A stretch of DNA of 64,000 nucleotides from the NCBI GenBank assembly GCA_026708325.1, contig JAPOVC010000024.1, positions 78,282 through 142,281 of the forward strand, given 5' to 3'. The notes beneath the pieces were generated by a model that had not been told where the DNA came from, made no database searches, and saw only the letters and a list, made by a program, of their open reading frames with translations. A program made the translations under genes and the position numbers. Of the stretch, positions 7,836-16,955 are shown in pieces. Position 1 is the first letter of the stretch. Every line of letters starts with the position of its first letter. Origin of the DNA: Anaerolineaceae bacterium (GTDB lineage: Bacteria > Chloroflexota > Anaerolineae > Aggregatilineales > Phototrophicaceae).

Positions 7836-8615
7836 TCAGCCGCGCAGGATGGAGACGGCGCCGTCGACGACAACGACCTCGCCGGTGACGTAGCTGGCCA
7901 TGTCGGAGACGAGGAAGAGCACGACGCTGGCGATCTGGTCCGGCGTGGCCGCTTCCCCGTCTGTGAGCGGAACGCCGCCGGTGTGCTCGATCGGGTAGCG
8001 CAGTTTCTCCAGGTTGCGGTAGGTGATGTGGTCGAGAATGTTGGTGTTGACGCCGCCCGGACAGACGACGTTGACGCGGATGCGGTCCTGCGCCAGCTCG
8101 AAGGCCAGCATCTTGCCAAATGCCAGCACGGCGGCTCTGGTGGTGGCATAGACCGATGCGCCGCTGTCGGAAAACATGTGTGTTCCTGTCACCGAAGAAG
8201 TGATGACGATCGACCCGCCCTGCGCCCGCAGGGCCGGCAGGGCCGCCTGGACGCTGAGGAAGGTACCCTTGACGTTGACGCTGATGAGGTGATCGAACTC
8301 GTCGGGCGTAATGTCCTCCACCGGTGCCCAGACGCCGGGGATGCCGGCGTTGGCGAAAAGGATGTCGAGCTGGCCGTAACGGTCGGTGAGTTGCGCGACG
8401 GCGGCGGACAGGGCGGCCGGGTGGCGCAGGTCGGCGAGCAATGAAACCGCGCCGGGGCCGACAGCATCCACCTCGGCCGTGGCCTCGTCGAGGGTGTCGG
8501 GGTTGACGTCCAGCAGGCCGACGCGCGCGCCTTCGCGGGCGAAACGGAGGGCCGTGGCCCGGCCGATGCCGGAGGCGGCGCCGGTGACCAGGGCGACTTT
8601 TCCTTCAAGCAGCAT
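7836..8615 (-). CDS. SDR family oxidoreductase, copy 3 (YxxxR active site)
   Basis: 259 residues from the ATG at 8615 (MLLEGKVALVTGAASGIG), which has AAGG eight bases upstream and matches the usual SDR start; a longer reading to 8660 is unlikely. The glycine-rich loop, NAG and VITSSVTG serine are present, but the active-site motif reads YATTR: the catalytic lysine of YxxxK is an arginine (AGA codon). Copies 1 and 2 keep the lysine. It may be impaired or altered in activity. It is the first SDR of the tandem set and follows a Gfo/Idh/MocA gene and a double repeat. Confidence 0.9.
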   Translation of the reverse strand: MLLEGKVALVTGAASGIGRATALRFAREGARVGLLDVNPDTLDEATAEVDAVGPGAVSLLADLRHPAALSAAVAQLTDRYGQLDILFANAGIPGVWAPVEDITPDEFDHLISVNVKGTFLSVQAALPALRAQGGSIVITSSVTGTHMFSDSGASVYATTRAAVLAFGKMLAFELAQDRIRVNVVCPGGVNTNILDHITYRNLEKLRYPIEHTGGVPLTDGEAATPDQIASVVLFLVSDMASYVTGEVVVVDGAVSILRG

Positions 8616-8652
8616 GTTGCAAGCCTTTCTGTGCAGGGATGATGGTTTGGCA

Positions 8653-8735
8653 GCCCTCACCCCCTGCCTCTTTCCCGCTGAGTCGCGGAAGCCCTGTCCC
8701 GCTCAGTCGCGGGAGCCCTTCCTCAGGGAAAGGGG
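8653..8735 (+). repeat. Composite repeat with two successive hairpin insertions
   Basis: GCCCTCACCCC start, module TTTCCCG-CTGAGTCG-CGGAAGCCC, then a second module GTCCCG-CTCAGTCG-CGGGAGCCC, then the CCTCAGGGAAAGGGG arm. It shows that modules can stack at one site. It lies between the dehydrogenase at 8758 and SDR copy 3. Confidence 0.88.
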
Positions 8736-8757
8736 AGATACAAGTGATTCCAGAGTC

Positions 8758-10071
8758 TCATGGTAACTGCAACAGGTCGTCGACGTTCACGGGCCGGCGG
8801 GTGGCGATGGAGTGGTTGGCGGCGATGCCGGTGAGGATGGAGGCCGCGCCGTCGAGGTGACTGGCGCCGCGACCTAGCGGATCCTGGGGCGGACCGGGCG
8901 AGAAGAGTTGCTCAAGCATGAGCGGGTCGGCGCCGCCGTGGCCGCCCCTGGCGACGGGAATATCCGCCGTCCAGGAGTCGGCGAAGTGCGGAAATACGCG
9001 CAGTTCGGTGTGGCGGTAGGCGCCCTTGCTGGCGGCGATATGACGCTCCTCGGCCTCCGCCGAGGTCTTGCTGGCGGCGGTCTTGGTGCTCTCGACGACG
9101 TCAAGTTCGAGGCGGCCGCGCGTGCCGCTGATGGCGACACGATAGCCCTCCCAGGGGGCGTAGGCGACGAGGCTGTAGGCCAACAGGGCGCCGCTGCGAT
9201 AGCGGACGGTGACGCAGCAGGTGTCCTCGATGGTGACCGGCTCGCCGAAGACGTTGCGATCGCGCCGGTAGCCGGTCTCGGCCTCCGCGTCGAGGTAGAG
9301 ACTGGTCAGCGCCGGGTCCTGATCGAGGAAGAGGGCGAAGGGGTCGTCACGGGCGGCGGGCTCGCCCGTGTAACGGTCGTAGCTGTAGTACTCGCCGCGC
9401 GCGGCGGCGTTGGCCGCACCGTAGAACTTGAGGTCGCCGATGGCGGAGACCTGCTGCGGCCAGGAGTCGATCCACCAGTTGACGAGGTCGAAATGGTGGG
9501 TGGCCTTGTGGACGAGCAGGCCGCCGGAATTGTGTTTTTCGCGATGCCAGCGACGGAAATAGTCAGCGCCATGGCTGGTATCCAGCAGCCAGTTCAGGGA
9601 AACGTGCAGCGGACGGCCGATGGTGCCCGCGGCGATGAGTTCGCGCAGGCGTGAGTGGGCCGGGGCGTAACGGTAGTTGAAGGTGACGCGCAGCTGGCGG
9701 CCGGTCGCCGCGATGGTATCGAAGATTGCGCGGGCCTTGCCGTCGTCGATGGTCATGGGCTTTTCGCAGATGACGTCGCAGCCGAGTTGCATGGCGCGGA
9801 TGATGTAGAGGTGGTGCGCGGAGTCCATGGTGGCGACGATGACGACGTCGGGACGCGTTTCGGCGACCATGCGATCGAAATCGTCGGCGTGGTAGGCGGG
9901 AACCGGCGGGTGCCCGTAAAGCTCCTGCAGGCGTCCGTTGTGCCAGGCCATGCGAACGCGGCTGAGGTCGCAGAGTGCGACAAGGCGGTTGTCGGCGCTC
10001 CAGGTTTCGCAGAGGGCCTGGACGTACATACCGGCGCGGCCGCCGGTGCCGACGATGGCGTGACGTTTCAT
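8758..10071 (-). CDS. Gfo/Idh/MocA family oxidoreductase
   Basis: 437-residue dehydrogenase, longer than the 3889 copy. [16 protein letters not shown] is the dinucleotide loop, [12 protein letters not shown] the second strand, CEKPMTI the catalytic lysine motif, and [20 protein letters not shown] the substrate-side histidine motif. The extra length lies in the C-terminal half (residues about 220-330), as in Gfo/Idh/MocA members acting on larger glycosides. A GGGAG ribosome site precedes the ATG. It probably leads the SDR/epimerase set on this strand. Confidence 0.9.
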   Translation of the reverse strand: MKRHAIVGTGGRAGMYVQALCETWSADNRLVALCDLSRVRMAWHNGRLQELYGHPPVPAYHADDFDRMVAETRPDVVIVATMDSAHHLYIIRAMQLGCDVICEKPMTIDDGKARAIFDTIAATGRQLRVTFNYRYAPAHSRLRELIAAGTIGRPLHVSLNWLLDTSHGADYFRRWHREKHNSGGLLVHKATHHFDLVNWWIDSWPQQVSAIGDLKFYGAANAAARGEYYSYDRYTGEPAARDDPFALFLDQDPALTSLYLDAEAETGYRRDRNVFGEPVTIEDTCCVTVRYRSGALLAYSLVAYAPWEGYRVAISGTRGRLELDVVESTKTAASKTSAEAEERHIAASKGAYRHTELRVFPHFADSWTADIPVARGGHGGADPLMLEQLFSPGPPQDPLGRGASHLDGAASILTGIAANHSIATRRPVNVDDLLQLP

Positions 10072-10204
10072 GGAGGTCTCCCGGATGCGGATGGCGGGGC
10101 AGACTCTACACCGTCGACACGCTCACCCCAAACCCGCCACCCCGCCCCGGGAACCGAAGCCTGTTCAGGCAGAGCGACAATTTTGCCTGACAGATATCAA
10201 TGTG

Positions 10205-12217
10205 TCAGTAAGTCAGAGACGTGAAGATCTGCGGTGAGTCGCGGGTGGGCAGGACTTCCCCGGAGGCGAGCGCGTAGAGGTTATCGAGCGCCTGACGCGC
10301 CGAGGTGACCAGGGGCTCGCAGGGGCGGTGACAAATATCCAGCAAGCCGCTGTTCCAGGCCTCGCCCTGCAGATCGCCGAGCGCGGAACGATCGTAGAAT
10401 GAGTCGTAGTGCAGGCCGACACAGCCGGGAAGGGCAGCGGCGTTTTCGAGGCAGGCGCGCAGGGCCGGGCCGCGAGCGTCCTGTTGCGCCACGCGCGGGC
10501 CAGGACCGCTGGCAGGCAGCCCGGCGTCGAGGGCGCCCACGCTCCAGGCGCTGATCAAAACGGGCAGGCCCTGTTCCGCCTGAATGCGTTCCGCGTCGAG
10601 CGAGGAGACCAGGGCGCTGTCGCAACTCATACTGAAGACGTCGCTGCCGTGACGGACCTGGCGGCACCAGTCGGGCGGCAGTCCTTGCCAGCGCATGCCC
10701 AGATTGAGATGGTGGGGGTCGACGCTGCGGCAGGTCGTGGTGAGAGTGTTGAAGTAATGGTTGAGCAGGAGCACGCTGAAGTCGGCCAGGTCCCTGCGGG
10801 CGGCAGGGCCCAGCGCTGCGGACCAGCGGCCGGCGCGAATGTCATCGAAGCTGACGGTCATGTGCCAGGCCTTGCCGAGCGAACGCTCGTCACCGTGGCG
10901 CTCGCGCAGAAAGTCCAGCAGGGCGCGGCGGCTGTGGCAGGTCTCGGTGTTGTAAAGCATGCCGGCGGCCGGCGGCTCGGCGCCCAGACTCCAGGCCGGG
11001 GTGTCCATGAGGAAGTAGCCGAGCAGGCTGCGGTCCTCGCGAGAGGCGAGCAATTGCGAGGCAAGCAGGCGGGCATCCTCGACGAATTGGGGGTCGAAGA
11101 CGTCGGGCAGGTCTCGCCAGATGAAAGCGGCCCGGGGCCAGGCGAGGGGTTGCAGGGTGCGCGTCCAGGGTATGCCGGGAAAGCGACCAGGTCCGCCTTC
11201 GGAATGATGGCCGATGGTGTTGAATCCGGCGCGATGCAGCCAGGAGCGGGCGATCGTCGTCCAGTGACGATGCCAGGTGTTGGGCCCAAAGGCGCGCATG
11301 AGGTTGGCCTGCAGAAAGTCAACCAGTTCCTGGTCCTCGCGCTGGCGACGGACGGCGGCGAATTCGAAATCCGTTGAGTCCGGAGTCCAGTCGAGCGCGC
11401 CCTGCATGTGTGAGATGCAGGTCTCGACCGAGGCGCGCAGGCCATTGAGACCGGCCGACCAGAAGGCGTGGCCGTCAGGCGCGACCAGCCACCAGCGCTG
11501 GCCGTCGTGGTGGGTGCGAAACCAGCCGCTGGCCTCGAATCCGCCGCGCCGCCACGCGCCCTGTTCCGTGAAATCGCGCGGCCAGGCCCGGGTCTGGGCC
11601 GAGAGGAGCTGGTCCTGCAGGCGCTGGCTGACTTCCGCCTGTTGCTCGCTCTTGCCGCTCCAGGAGCGCAGGGCGGTCTGGCCCAGGGCATCCAGCAGGG
11701 CGCCACGCGGCAATACGGGCTGATCGAGCGCGAGGGGCTCGACAGCGCTGGCGACCAGAGGCGTCATGCACCAGCGCGTGGGCTGCTCGCCGCGCGTGGC
11801 CACCAGCAGGCGCAGTCGGCTCACGGAGCCGGGTTGCACGGCATCGCCCTTGACAGCGGGTTTGAGCCAGGCGCCTTCACGTGGCAGGCGCGCCCGGCCA
11901 AGCGAAAGCGCATCAAGCGGCAAACGCAGACGCGCGGAGGCCTGGGGCAGCAGCGCGAACTGTAGCTGAAAGCGGGGTCCGTCCCCTTCTTCCTGAAGTT
12001 CGAGCAGAAAAACCACGCTTTCGTCGCCATCGAGCAGCATGTCGGCGGTGAGCCAGAGGGCCTCGCCGAGAGCGCCGGGCCGGACGTGGTATTCCAGACC
12101 GTCGTTGACGGCGCCGGCGGCGTACCAGGTGGCATCGAAGACGGGCGCCGTGCCGCTCCCGGCGTTGATACCGCCGAGCAGTTCAACGGGGTTGATGGTA
12201 AATGGCAGGCTCGCCAT
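10205..12217 (-). CDS. GH50 (beta-agarase)-like protein, both catalytic glutamates apparently replaced
   Basis: 670 residues from the ATG at 12217, which has a perfect GGAGGA site. Residues about 230-256 (GWFRTHHDGQRWWLVAPDGH, then AFWSAG) and 500-511 (HHLNLGMRWQGL) follow the GH50/agarase-type barrel pattern. Where the acid/base NE is expected (GYF-DNE-W in my recollection of the family) this protein has YFLMDTPAW (401-409). Where the nucleophile is expected (GEFHFGALD-G) it has SAWSVGALDAG (556-566), with alanine at 557. The N-terminal about 200 residues look like a beta-sandwich module. No signal peptide is seen. It may bind rather than cut glycans. Fold assignment is moderate; loss of activity is inference. 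Confidence 0.6.
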   Translation of the reverse strand: MASLPFTINPVELLGGINAGSGTAPVFDATWYAAGAVNDGLEYHVRPGALGEALWLTADMLLDGDESVVFLLELQEEGDGPRFQLQFALLPQASARLRLPLDALSLGRARLPREGAWLKPAVKGDAVQPGSVSRLRLLVATRGEQPTRWCMTPLVASAVEPLALDQPVLPRGALLDALGQTALRSWSGKSEQQAEVSQRLQDQLLSAQTRAWPRDFTEQGAWRRGGFEASGWFRTHHDGQRWWLVAPDGHAFWSAGLNGLRASVETCISHMQGALDWTPDSTDFEFAAVRRQREDQELVDFLQANLMRAFGPNTWHRHWTTIARSWLHRAGFNTIGHHSEGGPGRFPGIPWTRTLQPLAWPRAAFIWRDLPDVFDPQFVEDARLLASQLLASREDRSLLGYFLMDTPAWSLGAEPPAAGMLYNTETCHSRRALLDFLRERHGDERSLGKAWHMTVSFDDIRAGRWSAALGPAARRDLADFSVLLLNHYFNTLTTTCRSVDPHHLNLGMRWQGLPPDWCRQVRHGSDVFSMSCDSALVSSLDAERIQAEQGLPVLISAWSVGALDAGLPASGPGPRVAQQDARGPALRACLENAAALPGCVGLHYDSFYDRSALGDLQGEAWNSGLLDICHRPCEPLVTSARQALDNLYALASGEVLPTRDSPQIFTSLTY

Positions 12218-12426
12218 GCGTCCTCCGGGCAGTTGCGCGGAAGTATAGCGAATGGTGACAGGGGACCTCCCTGCACCGGGTTGCTGCCGCGGCGGCGACG
12301 GGCCTACAAGCAACAGAGTCATCAATGACAGCGGTCACAAGGGCTGCCGTAAATTGGTGCCGGGCGGCCATGGCCGCTGCCCCGCCAAATCGCTAGACTG
12401 GCGCAACCCCGCGAATGGAGGCCGGT

Positions 12427-12744
12427 ATGTTCTTTGAATTGCGCTCTTATCCCGTGCTCCCGGGCAAGATGGAGGCCTGGGTCAGGTTCATGGACGAGGA
12501 AATCATCCCTTATCAGTTGTCAAAGGGGATGTGCATTCCCGCCAGTTTTGTCGATGAGGAAAATTACCGTTACGTGTGGTTCCGGCGATTCGCAGACGAG
12601 GCCGAGCGGGACCGGCAATACGCGGCGGTCTACGAAGAAGAGATCTGGACCGGGGACATGCGACCGCGGGTAGGGGAATACATCGACCACGACGGCGTCA
12701 CGGTCAGTATCCTGCGGGCGACGCCGCGCTCATTCATGCGTTAG
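12427..12744 (+). CDS. NIPSNAP family protein
   Basis: 105 residues starting MFFELRSYPVLPGKMEAWVRFMDEEIIP, the conserved ELRxY...PGK opening of the NIPSNAP dimeric alpha/beta-barrel family, with YVWFRRFADEAERDRQ as second half-motif. A GGAGG site lies seven bases before the ATG at 12427, which is preferred to the ATG at 12415. The molecular role of bacterial NIPSNAPs is not established. It sits just ahead of two MFS transporters. Confidence 0.85.
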   Translation: MFFELRSYPVLPGKMEAWVRFMDEEIIPYQLSKGMCIPASFVDEENYRYVWFRRFADEAERDRQYAAVYEEEIWTGDMRPRVGEYIDHDGVTVSILRATPRSFMR

Positions 12745-12802
12745 GCATACGCCAGGATTGACCGGTCCGTACGGGAATCCAACCCTGACTGAAACCCAGA
12801 CC

Positions 12803-13996
12803 ATGCCGGCCCCTCTGGCGCCGGCCCCGGCGAGGAGCGACGGCCGGCTGCTGCGTTTCTCGCTGTTGAGTGGCGGGATGCTGGTGGTGATGGCCAACGC
12901 CTCCCTGTCCCCGGCCTTGCCGCAGTTGCGTGCAGTCTTCACTGAAGCCAGCGACCTGCAAATCCGCATGATTCTGACGCTGCCGGCGCTGGTCATCGTG
13001 TTGGCGTCGCCGCTGGCGGGCTGGACGGCGGACCGCTACGGGCGCAAGCCCCTGCTGATCCTGTCGGCGCTGCTCTACGGACTGGCGGGCAGTTCGGGCT
13101 ACCTGGCGAGGGACATTGGCGCCCTGCTGACGGGGCGGGCGCTGCTTGGCATGGCCATGGCGGGTCTGATGACCTGTGTGTCGACCCTGGTGGTGGACTA
13201 CTTCAGCGGCGCGGCGCGGGCGCGTTTCATGGGGCTGCAGGCGGCGGTCGGCGGTCTGGGCGGCGGCTTTTTTCTGGTGTTGGCCGGCATGCTGGCGGAC
13301 GTCGGCTGGCAACGACCCTTCCTGATGTACCTGGTGGCCCTGGTCCTGGCGCCCCTGATGCTGACAAGTCTGTACGAGCCGGGGCGCTCCACAGCGGCAA
13401 AAACACCGGACCGGGCCCCGACTGTGTCGGCGCGCACACTGCGGCTTGCCCTGTTTGCCTGCCTGATGGTGGGGTTCAACCAGGCCGTTTTCAATCTGGT
13501 GCCCCTGCAGCTGCCCTTTCTGTTGCGATCGCGACTCGGGGCGACCAGCACGGAAAACGGCCTGATGATCGGTGTATTGGCCCTGTTTTTCTCGCTGGGG
13601 GCGCTGGTTTACGGGCGCGTCGGCACGCGGGCGGCGCACATTCCCCTGGCGGGGGCAGCGCTGGCCTTGATGGGTGCCAGCTTTGGCCTGATCGCCCTGG
13701 CGACGAATAGCCTCGCGGTGTACGTCGCGATGGTCATGTGCGGGCTGGGTCTGGGCCTTTTCATGCCCAACATCCAGTTGCTGCTGGCCAACGGGGCGCC
13801 GCAGGCCCTGCGCGGCCGTCTGATGGGCAGTTATTCGGCATCCCTGTATCTGGGTCAGTTTGTTTCGCCTCTCATCCTGCAGGTGACGGGTACGGGCACG
13901 GCATCGGCAGGGGACTGGCTGAACATTGGCTTCGTGACCCTGCTGGTCGGCGCGCTGCTGGTGCTGCTGCGACCGCACATCGAGCGCCTGATTTGA
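12803..13996 (+). CDS. MFS transporter (copy 1 of a tandem pair)
   Basis: About 397 residues with some twelve hydrophobic segments. The loop 2-3 signature GWTADRYGRKPLL marks the major facilitator superfamily, and the first half (SLSPALPQLRAVF, GRALLGMAMAGLMT) resembles Bcr/CflA-like drug or metabolite exporters. The ATG at 12803 gives a 21-residue N-tail like that of the next gene; a TTG at 12758 is an alternative and neither has a convincing ribosome site. The substrate is unknown. Confidence 0.88.
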   Translation: MPAPLAPAPARSDGRLLRFSLLSGGMLVVMANASLSPALPQLRAVFTEASDLQIRMILTLPALVIVLASPLAGWTADRYGRKPLLILSALLYGLAGSSGYLARDIGALLTGRALLGMAMAGLMTCVSTLVVDYFSGAARARFMGLQAAVGGLGGGFFLVLAGMLADVGWQRPFLMYLVALVLAPLMLTSLYEPGRSTAAKTPDRAPTVSARTLRLALFACLMVGFNQAVFNLVPLQLPFLLRSRLGATSTENGLMIGVLALFFSLGALVYGRVGTRAAHIPLAGAALALMGASFGLIALATNSLAVYVAMVMCGLGLGLFMPNIQLLLANGAPQALRGRLMGSYSASLYLGQFVSPLILQVTGTGTASAGDWLNIGFVTLLVGALLVLLRPHIERLI

Positions 13997-14057
13997 TGAT
14001 CGTCCTGCGCGCCATCCCTGCAATTTACTCTGCTGGCCGCGCTATCAGGACTCAGGG

Positions 14058-15305
14058 GTGGCGTCGGTGAGTCAGGTCCTGGTGCCGGAGACAGTGGACG
14101 AGCGCAGCGAGCGTTGGCCCTTGCAACTGTCCCTGCTGGCCGGCAGCGTACTGGTGGTCATTTGCAGCACTCCCCTTGCGCCAGCCCTGCCCAAAATGCG
14201 CGAGGATTTCGCTGGCGCCGGCGATCTGCAGGTACCCATGGTCCTGACGATTCCCGCGCTGGTCATTGTGCTGGTGGCGCCGCTGGTCGGCTGGGTTGCG
14301 GACCGCTACGGGCGCAAGCCCCTGTTCATCGCGTCTGCCCTGCTCTACGGTCTGGTGGGAAGCTCGGGCTTCGTCGCCGGGGACATGGGCACGATTCTCG
14401 TGGGCAGGGCCCTCTTCGGCGTCGCCGTGGCGGGTCTCATGACCAGCGTGGCGGCCCTGCTGAGCGACTATTTCAGCGGGCGCGCCAGGGCGCGCTTCAT
14501 GGGGCTTCAGGCGGCGGCGATGGGAATTGGCAACAGCTTGTTCCTGGTACTGGGCGGCGTCCTGGCGGAAGGCGGCTGGCGGCCTCCCTTCCTGATGTTT
14601 CTGGCCGCGCCGGCGCTCCTGCCCCTGTTTATTCTCAGCCTCTATGAGCCGTCGCAGGTCAGACAGGGTCACGCGTCGGGCGGTCAGCGCGCCAGGGCGA
14701 AGCTCCCCTGGCCGCTGCTGCGACTGACCCTCTTCGTCTATGCGCTGGTCGGTCTGAGCCAGATTTCCTTCTATCTGGTCCCCTTGCAGATGCCCTTCTG
14801 GCTGCAGCAACGCTTCGCGACTTCCAGCACTGATAGCGGCATCGCCATCGGCCTTGTCGCCCTGAGTTTTGCGCTGTCCTCGATGGTGTACGGGCGCCTT
14901 GGCACGCGCGTGGCACATATTCCGCTGGCCGGTCTGGCGCTGGCCCTGCTGGGCGCCTCCTATCTGCTCATCGCCCTGGCGCTGACCCGTCACGTCGTCT
15001 ATGCCGGGTTGCTGCTGGCCGGCGTGGCCCTCGGATGGGTCCTGCCCAACCTGAACCTGTGGCTGGCCAACCGGACGCCGGCGGCCCTGCGCGGTCGTTT
15101 GCTGGGCGGATTCTCCGCCGCCATCTTCCTCGGCCATTTCCTTTCACCGCTGCTGCTGCAGGCGCCGGCGACTCTTGCGGAGATGGGCATTCTGTGGCAA
15201 CGCGTGGGTCTGGGTCTGCTGGTCTTTGGAGTGTTGCTGGCGACGCTGCGGGGGCCACTGGCGCGCGTTTTTTCGTTCAGTACACACTCAGCCGTCAACG
15301 CCTGA
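14058..15305 (+). CDS. MFS transporter (copy 2 of a tandem pair)
   Basis: 415 residues, a clear paralogue of the preceding gene: GWVADRYGRKPLFIASALLYG against GWTADRYGRKPLLILSALLYG, and YFSGRARARFMGLQAA against YFSGAARARFMGLQAA. About twelve membrane segments. The start is a GTG at 14058 with AGGA nine bases upstream. Its last 18 bp overlap the end of the convergent sulfotransferase gene. Confidence 0.88.
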   Translation: MASVSQVLVPETVDERSERWPLQLSLLAGSVLVVICSTPLAPALPKMREDFAGAGDLQVPMVLTIPALVIVLVAPLVGWVADRYGRKPLFIASALLYGLVGSSGFVAGDMGTILVGRALFGVAVAGLMTSVAALLSDYFSGRARARFMGLQAAAMGIGNSLFLVLGGVLAEGGWRPPFLMFLAAPALLPLFILSLYEPSQVRQGHASGGQRARAKLPWPLLRLTLFVYALVGLSQISFYLVPLQMPFWLQQRFATSSTDSGIAIGLVALSFALSSMVYGRLGTRVAHIPLAGLALALLGASYLLIALALTRHVVYAGLLLAGVALGWVLPNLNLWLANRTPAALRGRLLGGFSAAIFLGHFLSPLLLQAPATLAEMGILWQRVGLGLLVFGVLLATLRGPLARVFSFSTHSAVNA

Positions 15306-16241
15306 ATAGCCAAGTTCGAGCGCCAGCTGCCGGCATTGCAACTGCAACTTTTCCCGTTGTGCGGCAGAGATTTCCTGAACGGAACCTGAACCATGGCGGT
15401 AACGGCCGGCATTGAGTTTCTGGCCCAGCACACGATCGATGCGACGGCGCGACGGCGGCTCGCTGTCAACAAGGGCAAAGAGGAGGCGCAACGATTCCGG
15501 GTCGGCGTCAAAGATGTCTTCGCAACGCAGGTGAAGGCCCTGGCCCGGTGGCAAGGTAGACAGAAACTCTTTGGCGAAACGGTTGACTTCCTGCCAAAGC
15601 CAGACGCTTTTTGTGAAAGGATCACGCGCTTCCCAGTCTGCGGCGGCGCAGGTGTCAGGACGCGGCGCGATACGCGCTTCGGCGAGGCGCGGAGTGGAAT
15701 ACCATCCAAATCGGGTTGCAGAGTTCGCGAAGGGCAAGGGAGCGCGAGTGATGTGCAGGAAACGGCACCCTGGCATCATGTGGAGCAGGAAAGGGGCCAG
15801 GAAGGTGTTGTGATATGAGGACTCGGCATAGCGTTTGCCGGCCATGTTGGCTGCCTGCCAGAGTGATGCGCGAGCGAGTAACATGGCCTCGCTGACAATT
15901 TGCCTGTCGGCATCGGGATTGAAGTAAACCTGAAGGGCAAGGCGGTGAAGGTCTGGCATTGGCTCGTGCCAGGCCTGGACTCCGGGCACCAGCGCAAGTA
16001 GTCGAGCGAGGGTATGGGTGCCACTACGGCCGGTCCCGAGCACATAGAGAGGTGGCTCGCAAGGCAAATCAAATGTGATGGCAGGATGCCGGTTTTGCAG
16101 GGCGCGAAAGAACAACTGCCGACCCAGAACCGGAGGGGTGGTTGAGACCCGCTCCAGCCATCGCCCCAGATTCGTTCGCAAGGCGCCAGGGACAAAAAGC
16201 ATCTCCGTTAACGACTGCCCCGAGGCAGGTTTCATTCGCAA
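15288..16241 (-). CDS. Sulfotransferase family protein
   Basis: 317 residues. GTGRSGTHTLARLL (about 69-82) is the 5'-phosphosulfate-binding P-loop of PAPS-dependent sulfotransferases, preceded by the expected hydrophobic strand PPLYVL. CRFLHITRAPLPFANS resembles the 3'-phosphate-binding segment (R and S residues). The start is uncertain: a TTG at 16241 is well spaced from GGAG, while an ATG at 16235 is too far from it for an ideal fit. It ends tail-to-tail inside the MFS gene. The acceptor is unknown. Confidence 0.8.
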   Translation of the reverse strand: MRMKPASGQSLTEMLFVPGALRTNLGRWLERVSTTPPVLGRQLFFRALQNRHPAITFDLPCEPPLYVLGTGRSGTHTLARLLALVPGVQAWHEPMPDLHRLALQVYFNPDADRQIVSEAMLLARASLWQAANMAGKRYAESSYHNTFLAPFLLHMMPGCRFLHITRAPLPFANSATRFGWYSTPRLAEARIAPRPDTCAAADWEARDPFTKSVWLWQEVNRFAKEFLSTLPPGQGLHLRCEDIFDADPESLRLLFALVDSEPPSRRRIDRVLGQKLNAGRYRHGSGSVQEISAAQREKLQLQCRQLALELGYSGVDG

Positions 16242-16955
16242 AAAGACTCCAGGCTTGCGATGCGGTCGAGATCACATTCAATTCGAGATTTCAGGATAGC
16301 TTCAGGCCTTCGGTGTGCTGTGGTCGCCCTCAGCCAGGCGCTGCGCCCGGAGACAGGGCGCTTCCCAATCGGACGAGCAGGCGTTGGCCGCGGCCTGAGG
16401 ATCGTTGTACGATCGCTCGCCAACACCACAGGTGAATTGGTCTCATTCCATCGAAAACACACTGTCGCATTAACTTCATACTAAACTAATCTGGTGTCCA
16501 AAGCAAGCGGCACACTATAGATCCTCGTCCCAACCACTTGTTCTCTTCGAACGCAGGCTGCAAGCTTCCCCCGAAAGTTTACATTTCCGGCAAACAACAG
16601 ACCCCGCTCCCTGGTGCGTTATTGTTGCAGGGCTGCCTCTGCCCGGTTTGCTTCAGCCGGGATGGACGGTCAGTTGACCTTGCAGGGCATCATCGACAAT
16701 TCAATTCGTTCAATCCTCGTTGTCATCCAGGCTACGGGAGTCTGCAGGGGCGTTTGCAGCGACGAGGCGCTTGACCGCGCCAGGGTTGCGAGTGTCGGTC
16801 GCAGGGTTGGCAATGGTCCTGATGTGGCAAAACGTCGCGCTGGCGCCGATCCGTCCCGGACGTAGCCGGAACGCCCGTTTTACAAAGGTCAACCGCCCTT
16901 TGGCGTCGGGATACGAGGCTCCCCGGACAGCGATGGCCCGTGTAGAGGTCCTGTT
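16242..16955. other. 714-bp non-coding stretch, somewhat AT-richer
   Basis: No reading frame here has both a plausible start and codon use like the neighbours. The middle (about 16430-16620) is distinctly less GC-rich than the flanks. I see no palindromic repeat, hairpin or tRNA-like structure. It may be a decayed gene or the promoter region of the sulfotransferase. Confidence 0.5.

Noticed and set aside
5961-8444. An 827-codon open frame on the plus strand
   Set aside because: It runs antisense through the epimerase and all three SDR genes and translates into low-complexity G/A/D/V-rich sequence, an artefact of third-position GC bias.
16710-16892. A 60-codon minus-strand frame just downstream of acs
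   Set aside because: TTG start without ribosome site, no recognisable motif; left as non-coding.
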